A DNA stretch of 64,000 nt from Acidobacteriota bacterium (GCA_947470805.1 CANIVU010000014.1:1-64000), one strand, 5' to 3'; positions 47,040 to 55,688 are shown, counted from the first letter of the stretch. Notes: a model not told the origin generated them from the sequence alone. Made by a program: numbers and translations.

Positions 47040-48287
47040 TTACTTATCCGCCCGCAACGCTTCAATCGGGTCTAACATCGAGGCCTGCCGCGCAGGGTAA
47101 ATGCCGAAGAACAATCCCACCATCGTCGACAGTCCCACCGATATCATCACCGCGCTGAACGGCACCGCCATCGGCACCGACGTCGTATTCCGCACCACCA
47201 CCGCCACCACCCACGCAATCGCCACTCCCACCAGCCCGCCCATGGCCGACAGCACCGATGACTCCACCAAAAACTGGTTCAAAATATCCTTCCGCCGCGC
47301 CCCCACGCTCTTCCGGATCCCAATCTCGTGCGTCCGCTCCGTCACTACCGCCAGCATGATGTTCATGATCACCACCCCGCCCACCACCATGAAAACACTC
47401 ACAATCGCCACCGCCGTCGCCGCGATCGCCCCCGTCATCCGGTCCCACGCCGCCACCAGCGAATCCGACGAAAAGATCCCGAAATTGTCATCCTCCCCCG
47501 GCCGCACATGCCGCCACGCCCGCAGCAAACTCCGCACCTCGTCCTGCGCCTGCTCCAAATGCTCCCGGTCCATCGCCAGCGCCGCGTAGCCAATCCCCGT
47601 CCGCGATCCGAACATCTTGAAATACGTCTCCGCCGGAATGATCACAAACCGGTCCCGCGACTGGCCAAAGACGCTCCCCTGCTCCTTCGCCACCCCCACC
47701 ACCGTGAACGGCCGTCCCGACACTTGAATGGTCTTACCAATCGGGTCCACTCCGGGGAAGAACCGGTCCTTGATTTCACTCCCGATCACCGCCGAAAGCG
47801 TATGCAGCTTATCGTCGGACTCGCTCAGAAACCGCCCCTGGTCCACCTGCGTATTGGTGATGATTCCGACGTTCGAACTCACCCCGCGCAGCTCGATCCC
47901 GTCCACCCGCTCGGACCCATACGTCGTCACGCCCTGCCGCGAAATCTCCATGCCCACCTCGCGCAGCATCTTCGATTCGCGCTTCACAAATTCAAACTCT
48001 TCCCGGGTCAACTGCGGGTTCTTCCGCTGCATCTCCAAAAACTTCTTCGGGTCCCACTGGCCAATCATCACCATTCGCCGCACCCGGAACCCGTCCACGC
48101 CCATATCGGCCACGGTGTTGGCAATGTAGTCGTCCATTCCGCGGATCACCGACATCACCGCAATCAGCGTCGTCGTCGCCAGGATGATCCCCAACAGCGT
48201 CAAAAAGCTGCGGAGTTTACTCGCGCGCAGCGAGCGAAACGCCACCCGCGCGGCTTCCGCGAACGAGGCATTGGTTGGGCTGGCCAT
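47040..48287 (-). CDS. MacB-type ABC transporter permease
   Basis: A 415-aa paralogue of the following gene with the same layout: helix RASKLRSFLTLLGIILATTTLIAVMSVI, large extracytoplasmic domain, and an FtsX block (VVTERTHEIGIRKSVGARRKDILNQFLVESSVLS). The ATG at 48287 is chosen; an upstream start at 48314 would add nine polar residues. It directly abuts its partner (0 bp). Members export macrolides, lipoproteins or peptides, or drive envelope signalling. No ATPase or membrane-fusion gene is adjacent, though the cassette ATPase nearby is of a different, soluble class. Confidence 0.9.
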   Translation of the reverse strand: MASPTNASFAEAARVAFRSLRASKLRSFLTLLGIILATTTLIAVMSVIRGMDDYIANTVADMGVDGFRVRRMVMIGQWDPKKFLEMQRKNPQLTREEFEFVKRESKMLREVGMEISRQGVTTYGSERVDGIELRGVSSNVGIITNTQVDQGRFLSESDDKLHTLSAVIGSEIKDRFFPGVDPIGKTIQVSGRPFTVVGVAKEQGSVFGQSRDRFVIIPAETYFKMFGSRTGIGYAALAMDREHLEQAQDEVRSLLRAWRHVRPGEDDNFGIFSSDSLVAAWDRMTGAIAATAVAIVSVFMVVGGVVIMNIMLAVVTERTHEIGIRKSVGARRKDILNQFLVESSVLSAMGGLVGVAIAWVVAVVVRNTTSVPMAVPFSAVMISVGLSTMVGLFFGIYPARQASMLDPIEALRADK

Positions 48288-48329
48288 AGGTTCTACCCAC
48301 CCAGACGAGTCCAATCCCCCGTTTGTTCC

Positions 48330-49289
48330 CTACAATCCCCCGCGCCAATCCAGAATCGCTTCGTCAGCCCAGAACCGCGGCGTCTGCCGCGCCAAAAACG
48401 CCACATGTCCGCCATGCTCCGGCGCCAGCAGCGCAATCCGCGCATTCTCCGCAATCGCCCGGTGCGAATACACCGCGAACGGAACAAGCGGATCATCCTG
48501 CGCCGTTAACAGCAGCGTCGGCACCCGGATCCCCGCCAAAAACCCCTGCGAAGACTGTGTTTTGTAATAATTCGCCGCATCGCCAAAGCCAAAATGAGGC
48601 GCCGTAATCCGATCGTCAAAATCGAACACCGTCTTCACCGCATTGACATCGGTCCGTTCAAAAATCGGCGCAAACGCTTCCGGCTGCAGCCGCCGCCGCT
48701 CCGCCAGTCGCCCGCGCATCCGCGTCACAAACCGGTCCTGATAGATGAAATTGGCCCGCTTCCCCAACGCCACCACGCAAGCCGCCAAGTCCAACGGCGT
48801 CGACACGCCCACCACCGAATGCAACAACCGCGGCCCGTCCTCGCCCAACTCCCCCGCCAGCTTCAACGAAACATTCCCGCCCAGCGAATACCCCACCAGC
48901 GTCACCGGCCCGGCATCCCGCAACGACTCCAAATACGCCCGCAAATCCGACGTCAACCCCGCATGGTACAGCGTCGAACACCAGCCCTCCGTGCCCCCGC
49001 ACCCGCGAATGTTTACACGATGCACCGCGTAGCCGGCCTGCAATGCGTTCCACGCCATCGATCGCATGTACCCGCCTTCGCTCGAACCCTCCAGCCCGTG
49101 CACCAAAACGAAGGTCCCACGAAAAAGACGAGCCGGGCGTTGTTCCACCACGCGGATGGCAACTCCCGGCTCGGGTACAAAACGGTGTTCTCTGGCCGCT
49201 ACTGTTTCCAGTTCACGGAATCGCGGCCAGAAGTTGGATGCGATGGTCGCCAGGTGTGGATTGGCGATAAAAGGAACGAAGGGGCGCAA
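48330..49289 (-). CDS. YheT-family alpha/beta hydrolase
   Basis: A 319-aa alpha/beta-fold hydrolase of the YheT/EMB8/ABHD1-3 group. The N-terminus PFIANPHLATIASNFWPR is typical of the family; FVLVHGLEGSSEGGYM supplies the oxyanion region, VGYSLGGN the nucleophile Ser, AQDDPLVP the Asp and EHGGHVAF the His. Bacterial members act on short ester or lipid substrates. It lies upstream of the permease pair on the same strand, with a gap of about 40 bp, so it may share their transcript. Confidence 0.87.
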   Translation of the reverse strand: MRPFVPFIANPHLATIASNFWPRFRELETVAAREHRFVPEPGVAIRVVEQRPARLFRGTFVLVHGLEGSSEGGYMRSMAWNALQAGYAVHRVNIRGCGGTEGWCSTLYHAGLTSDLRAYLESLRDAGPVTLVGYSLGGNVSLKLAGELGEDGPRLLHSVVGVSTPLDLAACVVALGKRANFIYQDRFVTRMRGRLAERRRLQPEAFAPIFERTDVNAVKTVFDFDDRITAPHFGFGDAANYYKTQSSQGFLAGIRVPTLLLTAQDDPLVPFAVYSHRAIAENARIALLAPEHGGHVAFLARQTPRFWADEAILDWRGGL

Positions 49290-49308
49290 ACTGACAGTGT
49301 AGCCGACC

Positions 49309-50049
49309 TTAATCGGTACCCGTGCGTTTGCTCAACTCTTCGGTGAAAATAATGGCTTCCGCCAGATCCTTCATCGGCCGCCGCAACCGCCGGCTTTCGT
49401 TCCGCAGTTGCAAATAGGCGTCCTCTTCGCTCAAGCCGTGACGCCGCTGAATGATGCCCTTGGCGCGCTCAACAACTTTGCGCTCCTCCAGCTTCCGCTT
49501 CATCTCCTGCGTCTCTTCTTTGAGCCGTGCGTTCTCTTCGGCAAGCTTCGACTTGGCCACGGCGCCAGCCATCTGCTCCCCGATAAACGTAAGCAACGAA
49601 ACCTCTTCCGGCGAATGGATATGGGTCTCACGGTGGTGAACGTTGATGACACCAATCAGGTCCCCGCCCGTCGCCAATGGCACGGAAAGGAACGATTCAT
49701 AGGTGTCTTCCACCAGCCCGCGGAACTTCTTAAATCGCTTGTCTTGCGACGCGTTTTCCGACAATACGACAACGGCCTTGTGCTCGGCCACCCAACCGGT
49801 GATTCCTTCACCGATCTTCATTCGTAAATTGCCGATTTCCGCAGTGTGGGGGACCTGCGAGGCGCACAAAACAATCTCGTTGGTCTCCTTTTCAAACAAA
49901 TACACCAGACAGGCGTCACATTCGGTTACTTGTACAGCTAACCCAATGATCTCGCCGAGCATCTCGTCAAGGGATCGCTCACTCGCCACAATGCTGCTTA
50001 CGCGGTGGAGGAGCGATACTTGGGGTGGAGGAATGTCCGCAGTCGTCAT
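49309..50049 (-). CDS. GAF-ANTAR RNA-binding regulator
   Basis: A 246-aa two-domain regulator. Residues ~10-165 form a GAF sensor domain (LDEMLGEIIGLAVQVTECDACLVYLFEKETNEIVLCAS, KIGEGITGWVAEHKAVVV, SFLSVPLATGGDLIGVINVHH). A short coiled coil follows, and the C-terminal ~60 residues are an ANTAR domain (VERAKGIIQRRHGLSEEDAYLQLRNESRRLRRPMKDLAEAII), which acts by transcription antitermination on dual-hairpin RNAs. The start at 50049 leaves 33 bp to the divergent gene. The ligand and RNA targets are unknown; the tandem hairpin near 56.8 kb is worth comparing. Confidence 0.9.
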   Translation of the reverse strand: MTTADIPPPQVSLLHRVSSIVASERSLDEMLGEIIGLAVQVTECDACLVYLFEKETNEIVLCASQVPHTAEIGNLRMKIGEGITGWVAEHKAVVVLSENASQDKRFKKFRGLVEDTYESFLSVPLATGGDLIGVINVHHRETHIHSPEEVSLLTFIGEQMAGAVAKSKLAEENARLKEETQEMKRKLEERKVVERAKGIIQRRHGLSEEDAYLQLRNESRRLRRPMKDLAEAIIFTEELSKRTGTD

Positions 50050-50082
50050 AGACACAACTCCAGGGTACGGGTGCGACTCGAC

Positions 50083-51750
50083 ATGGTCCAATCGAAAAAA
50101 GTTATTGCCCTCATTGTCCTCACGCTAGGTATTGAAAGTTCTTTGAATGGAGAAACCCGGTGGACGGCGATACAGGGCGACGGGTTCAACGTGATTTCCG
50201 GCGCGGGCGGTCCAACGGCCGCCAAAATGGCGCACCGTGTTGAACAGATGCGCCAACTTCTCGGCGGGTCCAAAAAGATTTTACCTCTCCGCGTCGTCCT
50301 CGTGGCATCCGAGGATCTCTTCGCCGCCCTCCGCCCCTCGGCCACCGTCGGCGGCTTCTTCCAGTCCAGTGCCGACGATGATTGGATCGTCGTCCGCTGG
50401 GGCCACCCCGATGGCGAACGCGCCCTCTCCCACGAACTCGTCCACGCCTTCCTCGAACACTCCGGCCCCCGCCGCCCCCTCTGGCTCGAAGAAGGCCTCG
50501 CCGAGTTCTACTCCACCGCCCAACTCGACAACAAAGGTTGGACCATTGGCCGCCCCATCGAATCACACGTCCGCCTTCTTAACCAGTCCATCTGGCTCGG
50601 CGAACGCGAATTCTTCGACGCCCGGCCCGATTCGGCTCTCCGCGAAGAAGGCACCCGCATCGGCCGCTTCTACGCCCAAAGCTGGGCCGTCGTGCACTAT
50701 CTGCTAACCACCCCCGGCATCCGCGAAAAGGCTCCCGCCCTGTTCACTGCCCTCGCCGATGGCGTCCCCTTCGCCCGCGCCTCCGAAGCCACCCTCGGCA
50801 TCCGCCAGGGCCTGCTCCTCGAAGCCGCCCGCCGGTCCATCGAAACCGCCCGCTTCCTCACCGCCCGCCTCGCCGCCGAACCCATTGCCAACCCCGCCAG
50901 CGCGCCCGCCCCGCTCTCTGACGATGCCGCATCCGATCTCGTCATCTCGCTCGCCCTCGCCGCCGGCCGCCCCGAACTCGCCGCCAAAACCGCGCGCACG
51001 CCCACCCAACGCGGCCTGCTCGCCCTTGGCAAAGGCGATGTCCCCACCGCCGAAAAGTGGTTCACCGAAGCCATCACCGCCGGTACCGCGGATCCAGCCC
51101 CCTACTTCGAACTCGCCATGATCCTGCGCGAGAACCGGCGCGATGCCATCCGCTCCGCCGCTCTCCTCCGCGCCGCGCTCGAACGCAACCCCAACCACGC
51201 CGAAGCCCACTTCCTCCGTGGTCTCGACGCCGCCAAAGCCGGCAACCTCGAAGACGCCATCGATTCGTACCAGCAGGCCGCCCAAATCCTCCCCCGCCAG
51301 GCAACGTTCTCGCACGCGTTAGCCCTCGCCCTGGAACGCGCCGGAAGGACCAAGGAAGCCAGCCGCGCCGCCATCCGCTGCCGTCTCGCCGCCCGCAACC
51401 CCGCCGAGCGCGAAATAGCCGCCGCCATCAACCGCCTCGTAGAGGAGCCCGCCATGTCGAAGGCAGAAAAGAAGCCCGACGTCCAGGTCCCCGAAAGCTG
51501 GAACGGCCTCCGCGGCGACGCGTCAGCCGAAGGCGAGCTGACCGATTTCGACTGTCTCGCCACGCCCCCGATCGCCACAATTACAACCACCACAGGCCCA
51601 CTACAACTTCGAGTGGAAAAGCCGAACGCCATCGAGATCCGCGGCACCGGCGCCATCCGCCACACCCTGACCTGCGGCGAGCAAAAACTCCCCGTCCGCG
51701 TCGAGTATCAGAAGGCGTCCAACCAGCTCACCGCCATCGAGTTCCGCTAA
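50083..51750 (+). CDS. Peptidase-MA-like domain protein with TPR repeats
   Basis: A 555-aa exported protein with a signal peptide-like start (MVQSKKVIALIVLTLGIESSLNGE). Residues ~100-150 carry ALSHELVHAFLEHSG followed by LWLEEGLAEFYST, the HExxH plus EGxAE pattern of the peptidase-MA gluzincin family. The C-terminal half contains tetratricopeptide repeats (EAHFLRGLDAAKAGNLEDAIDSYQQAAQILP). The final ~90 residues form a small beta domain. The ATG at 50083 is chosen because earlier codons overlap the divergent regulator gene. Proteolytic activity is plausible but unproven. Confidence 0.78.
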   Translation: MVQSKKVIALIVLTLGIESSLNGETRWTAIQGDGFNVISGAGGPTAAKMAHRVEQMRQLLGGSKKILPLRVVLVASEDLFAALRPSATVGGFFQSSADDDWIVVRWGHPDGERALSHELVHAFLEHSGPRRPLWLEEGLAEFYSTAQLDNKGWTIGRPIESHVRLLNQSIWLGEREFFDARPDSALREEGTRIGRFYAQSWAVVHYLLTTPGIREKAPALFTALADGVPFARASEATLGIRQGLLLEAARRSIETARFLTARLAAEPIANPASAPAPLSDDAASDLVISLALAAGRPELAAKTARTPTQRGLLALGKGDVPTAEKWFTEAITAGTADPAPYFELAMILRENRRDAIRSAALLRAALERNPNHAEAHFLRGLDAAKAGNLEDAIDSYQQAAQILPRQATFSHALALALERAGRTKEASRAAIRCRLAARNPAEREIAAAINRLVEEPAMSKAEKKPDVQVPESWNGLRGDASAEGELTDFDCLATPPIATITTTTGPLQLRVEKPNAIEIRGTGAIRHTLTCGEQKLPVRVEYQKASNQLTAIEFR

Positions 51751-51816
51751 CGGCACTGCAAAGAAGCGGGGCAGGAGTTGAGAAGTACGACCTCCCGCCC
51801 CCGCAACACACCGATT

Positions 51817-51884
51817 GGTGCCTGGCACCGGGCCCGTCCGACGCAACCTCCTCGACCAAAACTCTCTCCCCGGTGCCAGGCACC
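51817..51884. repeat. Pair of GGTGCC palindromes
   Basis: GGTGCCTGGCACC (51817-51829) and GGTGCCAGGCACC (51872-51884) are followed by AGGAATTGGTAAGCA, a sequence also present after the palindrome at 28896-28908. The element fills the ~170-bp gap between two convergent genes; nothing else is recognisable there. Confidence 0.8.
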
Positions 51885-51921
51885 CAGGAATTGGTAAGCA
51901 GCCAAACCCCCAACCCCAAAA

Positions 51922-52710
51922 TCACTCCAACTCAATCAACCGCCGCCAATACCGCTCCGGCGCCTCCAGAATCCCCCGCGTAATCTGATAATGCGCCGTC
52001 TCCTCCAGCCGCATCACCGGTAACGCCGGATCATCAAAATTGACAATCCGCGCCCCCGGAAACGTCAACAAAATCGGCGAATGCGTCGCAATCACAAACT
52101 GCGTCCCGCCCGTTGCCACCAGATCGTGCATCAGCGCCAACAGCGCCAACTGCCTCTGCGGCGAAAGTGCCGACTCCGGTTCGTCCAACAGAAACAGCCC
52201 ATCCCCCATCCGGTTCTGCAACACGTCCAAAAACGATTCCCCGTGCGAACGCGCATGCAGCGACCGTCCCCCATACCGAGCAAACGGGTCTCCCAGAAAG
52301 TCCGGATCCAACGCCCGCGCGTCCAATAGCGTTGCAAAATGCGCCTGAAACTCCGCCCGGAAGAAATACCCATCCACCGGGCGGTTCCGGAACACCGGCC
52401 GCAGCACCCGCCGCAACGGGCTCTCCTGCTCCGGCCCATGTCCGGCAGCCTGCTCGTTCCGCCCGCCGCCGGAAACCGGAAAACCGCACAAGTCCGCAAT
52501 CGCCTCCAACAGCGTCGATTTTCCCGTGCCATTCTCGCCGACGAAAAACGTCACCGGCGCCGGAAACGTCAAATACAGCCGCGAAACAAACGGCAGCGAA
52601 AACGGAAACACACACTCCGCCGGCAGCCGCTCCGGCAGCGTCCGAATGGAAGACAAATAGCGAGCGGCGTCCTTCACCACACGACTATTCTCGTACAGCG
52701 TGCAGCGCAA
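51922..52710 (-). CDS. AAA family ATPase (predicted, COG3910-like)
   Basis: A 262-aa compact ABC-class ATPase. Walker A is in FFVGENGTGKSTLLEAIADL, Walker B is LFLLDEPESALS, and the switch His is in FVIATHSPILL. The region FFRAEFQAHFATLLDAR and HARSHGESFLDVLQNR is typical of small single-domain predicted ATPases found in many bacteria. No partner nuclease or methylase is adjacent. The start is not firmly fixed; the first ~20 residues might not be translated. Function unknown; DNA repair or defence roles are guesses. Confidence 0.82.
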   Translation of the reverse strand: MRCTLYENSRVVKDAARYLSSIRTLPERLPAECVFPFSLPFVSRLYLTFPAPVTFFVGENGTGKSTLLEAIADLCGFPVSGGGRNEQAAGHGPEQESPLRRVLRPVFRNRPVDGYFFRAEFQAHFATLLDARALDPDFLGDPFARYGGRSLHARSHGESFLDVLQNRMGDGLFLLDEPESALSPQRQLALLALMHDLVATGGTQFVIATHSPILLTFPGARIVNFDDPALPVMRLEETAHYQITRGILEAPERYWRRLIELE

Positions 52711-52862
52711 TCAACCGCGCCCCCACGCCAAACCCGCTCCCCGCGCAAGGCCCGCCATTCCACATCCCGTCCAGCGAATCCCCCGCCACCCCGACGTTCC
52801 AACAAGCCCCCTGTATCTCCATCCGGTAGGTCGATAGGTCCACCTTCGTCGCCGTCACCCGG

Positions 52863-53006
52863 TCAATCGAAGTACCGGTCCTTATCCGCGAGCGGCAGCG
52901 TGTCAAGTCGTTTCACGGCCGTCTGCGGCTGATCCATTTCCGCATCCGATCCTTGCCCTAAGGAAGCAATGCCAAGGAACTGGACCGCTCCATCATTTAG
53001 CTGCAT
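52863..53006 (-). CDS. Small ORF, unknown
   Basis: A 47-residue frame starting at the ATG at 53006, overlapping the end of the upstream DUF6980-like gene by 14 bp. The composition is protein-like (MQLNDGAVQFLGIASLGQG, then AVKRLDTLPLADKDRYFD), but there is no recognised family and no clear ribosome-binding site. It could be a remnant of a larger decayed gene, since the region between here and 52710 also contains a short open frame without support. Confidence 0.3.
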   Translation of the reverse strand: MQLNDGAVQFLGIASLGQGSDAEMDQPQTAVKRLDTLPLADKDRYFD

Positions 53007-53271
53007 ACCATCTGGCATCTGTAAATTCCGAAGGTATCTCATCGCCATAAGGATCAACCCCGAGCCGCTCGAGATTGTCGAACCACTCGTCTCGTAAACT
53101 ACGGGGCAACGCCTGCCCGCACCAAGGGCAGAACGTGACATTGAGATGACTGCTACCCCCGTCTAGGAGTCGGACTCCGTACTCTCGCCACTTTGGAAAG
53201 TAGTCAATTGGAAGGGCTAGATCAGCGACTGCGCTCTCCATCTCCGGGCAGCAGAAATTCATCGCGTTCAT
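52993..53271 (-). CDS. DUF6980-like zinc-ribbon small protein
   Basis: A 92-aa protein with FCCPEM near the N-terminus and FCPWCGQALPRSLRDEWFDNLERLGVDP in the second half, so four cysteines placed for a zinc ribbon. The pattern CCxxM...IxYxxKxREYGxRxxDGGSS...CPWCGxxLPxSLRxxWF is that of the DUF6980 family, small proteins of unknown role often found in accessory regions next to toxins or immunity genes. It begins the small-gene island between 52.7 and 56.7 kb. Confidence 0.78.
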   Translation of the reverse strand: MNAMNFCCPEMESAVADLALPIDYFPKWREYGVRLLDGGSSHLNVTFCPWCGQALPRSLRDEWFDNLERLGVDPYGDEIPSEFTDARWYAAK

Positions 53272-53389
53272 ATTGTGACTCTACGGCCCGGAATTACAGC
53301 CACCTGGCCACGGGCGCCCAACCCAACCAACAACGCCATCACCAAAGCAAGACAGAATCCCACGCCACCAGCATACGCCGGGCGCTAAC

Positions 53390-53623
53390 TCACTTCCCAG
53401 CCGCCGTTCCAAAATGCCGGTCCAACCGCGCCAGCGCCCGCAACCCCTTCTTCGGCGTCCCCGCCGCGGCCCGTGCACGAAAGCGCGTCTCGGCATCAAA
53501 CTGCACCAGCGCGATCGTGGCCAGCTCATCGATCAACTTGTTCATACTCACACCCTGCGACTCCGCCAACTGCCGCAGCCGCGCGTGCTTGTCATCCGCC
53601 ATCCGAATCGTAAGAGTGCTCAT
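53390..53623 (-). CDS. Ribbon-helix-helix antitoxin-like protein
   Basis: A 77-aa protein. Residues 1-45 (STLTIRMADDKHARLRQLAESQGVSMNKLIDELATIAL) are a typical ribbon-helix-helix DNA-binding domain of the CopG/HicB/Arc type; the Arg/Ala-rich C-terminus would bind and block the toxin. Its ATG overlaps the stop of the PIN-domain gene (ATGA), so the antitoxin is translated after the toxin, the reverse of the common order. It probably autoregulates the pair. Confidence 0.85.
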   Translation of the reverse strand: MSTLTIRMADDKHARLRQLAESQGVSMNKLIDELATIALVQFDAETRFRARAAAGTPKKGLRALARLDRHFGTAAGK

Positions 53624-54045
53624 CCCAGTTCCTCCAACAAACGCGCCGGGCTCACGATACGCAACCCGGAAAATCGCAATTCCGCTCGTGACAAATGGCG
53701 GTGATTGTAAGCGACGATCCGGTCGGCGGCTCCCGCCACTGCCAGTTCCACCAAATGATTATCGCCCTCATCCGGCAAATTCGGCCGCCACGAAAGGTAG
53801 ATCTTCACCCACTCGCTCACCGACAGCAGGGCATCCAACAGATCCGTGCGCTCTTGGGCATCGAGAGCACAGTCCTTGAACAGCGACTCCCTCCCCAGAA
53901 CGTCCTCATACTCGCTCAACAACGCCTGCCCAACCAGAGGTTGCACGCGCCGTTCCAGGCAAGCTCGCAACACGCGCCGGCTCTCACCGCCCGGGGAAAG
54001 CATCGAGCTCGTCAATACGTTCGTGTCAATCACAACTCGAATCAC
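53620..54045 (-). CDS. PIN-domain toxin (TIGR00305-like)
   Basis: A 141-aa PIN-domain ribonuclease. Acidic active-site residues are seen in VIDTNVLTSSML (Asp7), YEDVLGRE, LPDEGDNHLVELAVAGAADRIVAYNHRHL (DEGD and AD). This layout is that of the 'putative toxin-antitoxin PIN family' protein, which cleaves RNA and is neutralised by the adjacent RHH protein. The two genes overlap by 4 bp. The pair is complete, with the toxin upstream. No promoter motif stands out before the start. Confidence 0.88.
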   Translation of the reverse strand: MIRVVIDTNVLTSSMLSPGGESRRVLRACLERRVQPLVGQALLSEYEDVLGRESLFKDCALDAQERTDLLDALLSVSEWVKIYLSWRPNLPDEGDNHLVELAVAGAADRIVAYNHRHLSRAELRFSGLRIVSPARLLEELG

Positions 54046-54588
54046 GTCTCGACATCATGATAGCACCTGCGCTATCACGCCAGACGCGATGAAACTGCCA
54101 CTCGCAGTGCGTACCGGAAGCGCGGACACGTGAAATCGTGGAGCCGAGCGGACGGCAGGGCCGGCGCGTTCGAGCCCGCACTCCACCACGCGAAGTTCCG
54201 GCATCGCCGTACGCCGGATTTCTCCGCCACGCTCACAGCGGTCGTACCGGATTGCAGGGATTCCTCCAGAATCTGACGCTATTCTTCCATCAACCGCTTC
54301 CGCATTCGGGTCTCTATTTGACGTCCGTCTGCCGCTCTACCTGCGTTCTCCTTATCGCTCAACCTATCAAGACGCGGAGCTTCGGCCGATTACGATCCTC
54401 GAATAATTCGCCCTGAGACTTCAAATCAGCGATTAAGAGAACGCGACCGGTAGAAACGAAAGCTATTCATCGACGCCGACGCCAGCCGCGCTCTCATTCA
54501 CCGCCTCCTGGCTGCGCTCTACGCCACCCGCTCTCTGACTCACCGGCAAGTCGGCTCAGTCGGTTTTCGACATTGCCGATCACTCCAC
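54046..54588. other. Gene-poor gap with a possible tRNA-like relic
   Basis: About 540 bp without a convincing gene. The forward frame 54138-54416 has no family resemblance. Within 54138-54188 GTGGAG and CTCCAC could pair as an acceptor stem followed by CA, CCGAGCGG resembles a serine/leucine D-arm and GTTCGAG a T-loop, but the T-arm has a mismatch and no anticodon arm fits, so at most it is a decayed tRNA fragment. Confidence 0.25.
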
Positions 54589-54879
54589 CTATGCCCCCTC
54601 AACGCCTTCTTCATAGTGATAGTGCTCCTGGCTAGCGGCCGTAAATTTCCCAATAAATTCCGCCGACCTATGCCCTTCTTTCCTTGGTACGAAGTACCCG
54701 CGCCCGACAGCCCAGTCATAAGCGCTCAAGTCGACTGGATACCTCGTCAACGTCCCGGACAGCTTATGTTCGCGAATCCAGGTCGCGGCCAATTCCTTAC
54801 TCGAAAACACTGCACTTGGGAACCTTGACTGAGCACCGTTGAAGACCCAAACAGTGGGAATCTCCGACATATCAGCCAT
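54589..54879 (-). CDS. DUF7710-like small protein
   Basis: A 96-aa protein. The sequence VWVFNGAQSRFPSAVFSSKELAATWIREHKLSGTLTRYPVDLSAYDWAVGRGYF, ending in ASQEHYHYEEG, matches a small family of polymorphic-toxin-associated or immunity-like proteins (DUF7710 pattern: WVFxGxxxxFPSxVFxxxxxAxxWIxxxxLSGTLTxYP, EHYHYE tail). The ATG at 54879 has GGGAGGG 9 nt upstream; a TTG 9 bp earlier is less likely. No cognate toxin is adjacent, as is common for such orphan genes. Confidence 0.78.
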   Translation of the reverse strand: MADMSEIPTVWVFNGAQSRFPSAVFSSKELAATWIREHKLSGTLTRYPVDLSAYDWAVGRGYFVPRKEGHRSAEFIGKFTAASQEHYHYEEGVEGA

Positions 54880-54979
54880 CGTGACCAACCCTCCCTATTT
54901 CCCGTCAAAGTGGCCCCCTCGCCGCCGCAGCGGCGGTTTCCGTTAGGCCGTTGAGCAGGAACTCCAAGCATCGCGCCTC

Positions 54980-55405
54980 TCATTCAAGCGACCGAGACCC
55001 GTCATATAACCATCTTCCGCTGCTGAGAATCCATACCAACTCTTGGAGTTCCGCGCCGAGAGCCGTGCCATCTGCCGACTGGTAGTGAACTTGCGCCCTC
55101 ACTCTTGCGGACAAGCGATCAAGGCGAATGGACTTCACGTCAATTCCAGTAATGTTAAGTCCGGATCGTCGAACGTAATTCTCGAAAACTCTTTGTTGGT
55201 TCTCGTTCCCAAGCTGCAGTCTGGGCGACATTTTGGCCCACACTCCAATGTAATCCCGCTTTTTCCACGCCAGAACATACTCGTCAACTGACTTACGTAG
55301 TGTAGCTTCGTGGCTTGCAGGTTGCCCGTTCACCAGAATTGCGAAGGCAATCGCGAGAAGCGCAATAAATCGGCCCCGAGGTCTCTGCTCTCGTTTGTTA
55401 GCCAT
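54980..55405 (-). CDS. Putative secreted small protein, unknown function
   Basis: A 141-aa protein with a basic N-terminus and hydrophobic segment (MANKREQRPRGRFIALLAIAFAILVNGQPAS), probably a signal peptide or anchor. The mature part (LRKSVDEYVLAWKKRDYIGVWAKMSPRLQLGNENQQRVFENYVRRSGL, then beta strands ending YQSADGTALGAELQELVWILSSGRWLYD) resembles an NTF2-like/DUF4440-type fold. Its ATG overlaps the stop of the upstream gene by 8 bp, so the two are coupled. Function unknown. Confidence 0.62.
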   Translation of the reverse strand: MANKREQRPRGRFIALLAIAFAILVNGQPASHEATLRKSVDEYVLAWKKRDYIGVWAKMSPRLQLGNENQQRVFENYVRRSGLNITGIDVKSIRLDRLSARVRAQVHYQSADGTALGAELQELVWILSSGRWLYDGSRSLE

Positions 55406-55688
55406 CTAAAAAACGCTCAAACCACTGCAACGCCGCATAACCGCCAACAGTAAGTCGGCATTCGCCATTCTCCCACACCGCCACCAACGGACCCTGCCCC
55501 AGGCGACGCTCGATATCGGGAACAATCCGTTTGAATTCCTCAATCTGCTGACACTCGGCGATACCAAAAACATAAATCAGCGGTCTCTCCGCTGCCCGCG
55601 TCCGCCGACGAACTGCTAAGCGGTCCAGCAGCACAACCTCAGCCCGCACCCACACCGCAATCCCCACAAACAAACACCGCCCGACCAT
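55398..55688 (-). CDS. Hypothetical small protein
   Basis: A 96-aa frame. The part from about residue 35 (RPLIYVFGIAECQQIEEFKRIVPDIERRLGQGPLVAVWENGECRLTVGGYAALQWFERF) looks like a small alpha/beta domain; the first 34 residues are Arg/Val-rich and may not be translated, so the true start could be internal. It overlaps the following gene by 8 bp. No family recognised. Confidence 0.5.
   Translation of the reverse strand: MVGRCLFVGIAVWVRAEVVLLDRLAVRRRTRAAERPLIYVFGIAECQQIEEFKRIVPDIERRLGQGPLVAVWENGECRLTVGGYAALQWFERFLDG

Noticed and set aside
45801-48287. Complete MacAB-TolC operon
   Set aside because: Only the membrane halves are present; no MacB-type ATP-binding domain or membrane-fusion gene is adjacent, and the nearby ATPases are soluble SMC/RecF-like proteins.
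52685-52906. A 73-codon reverse frame overlapping the AAA ATPase start
   Set aside because: Unclear start and no family; possibly the remnant of an eroded gene, too weak to list as a CDS.
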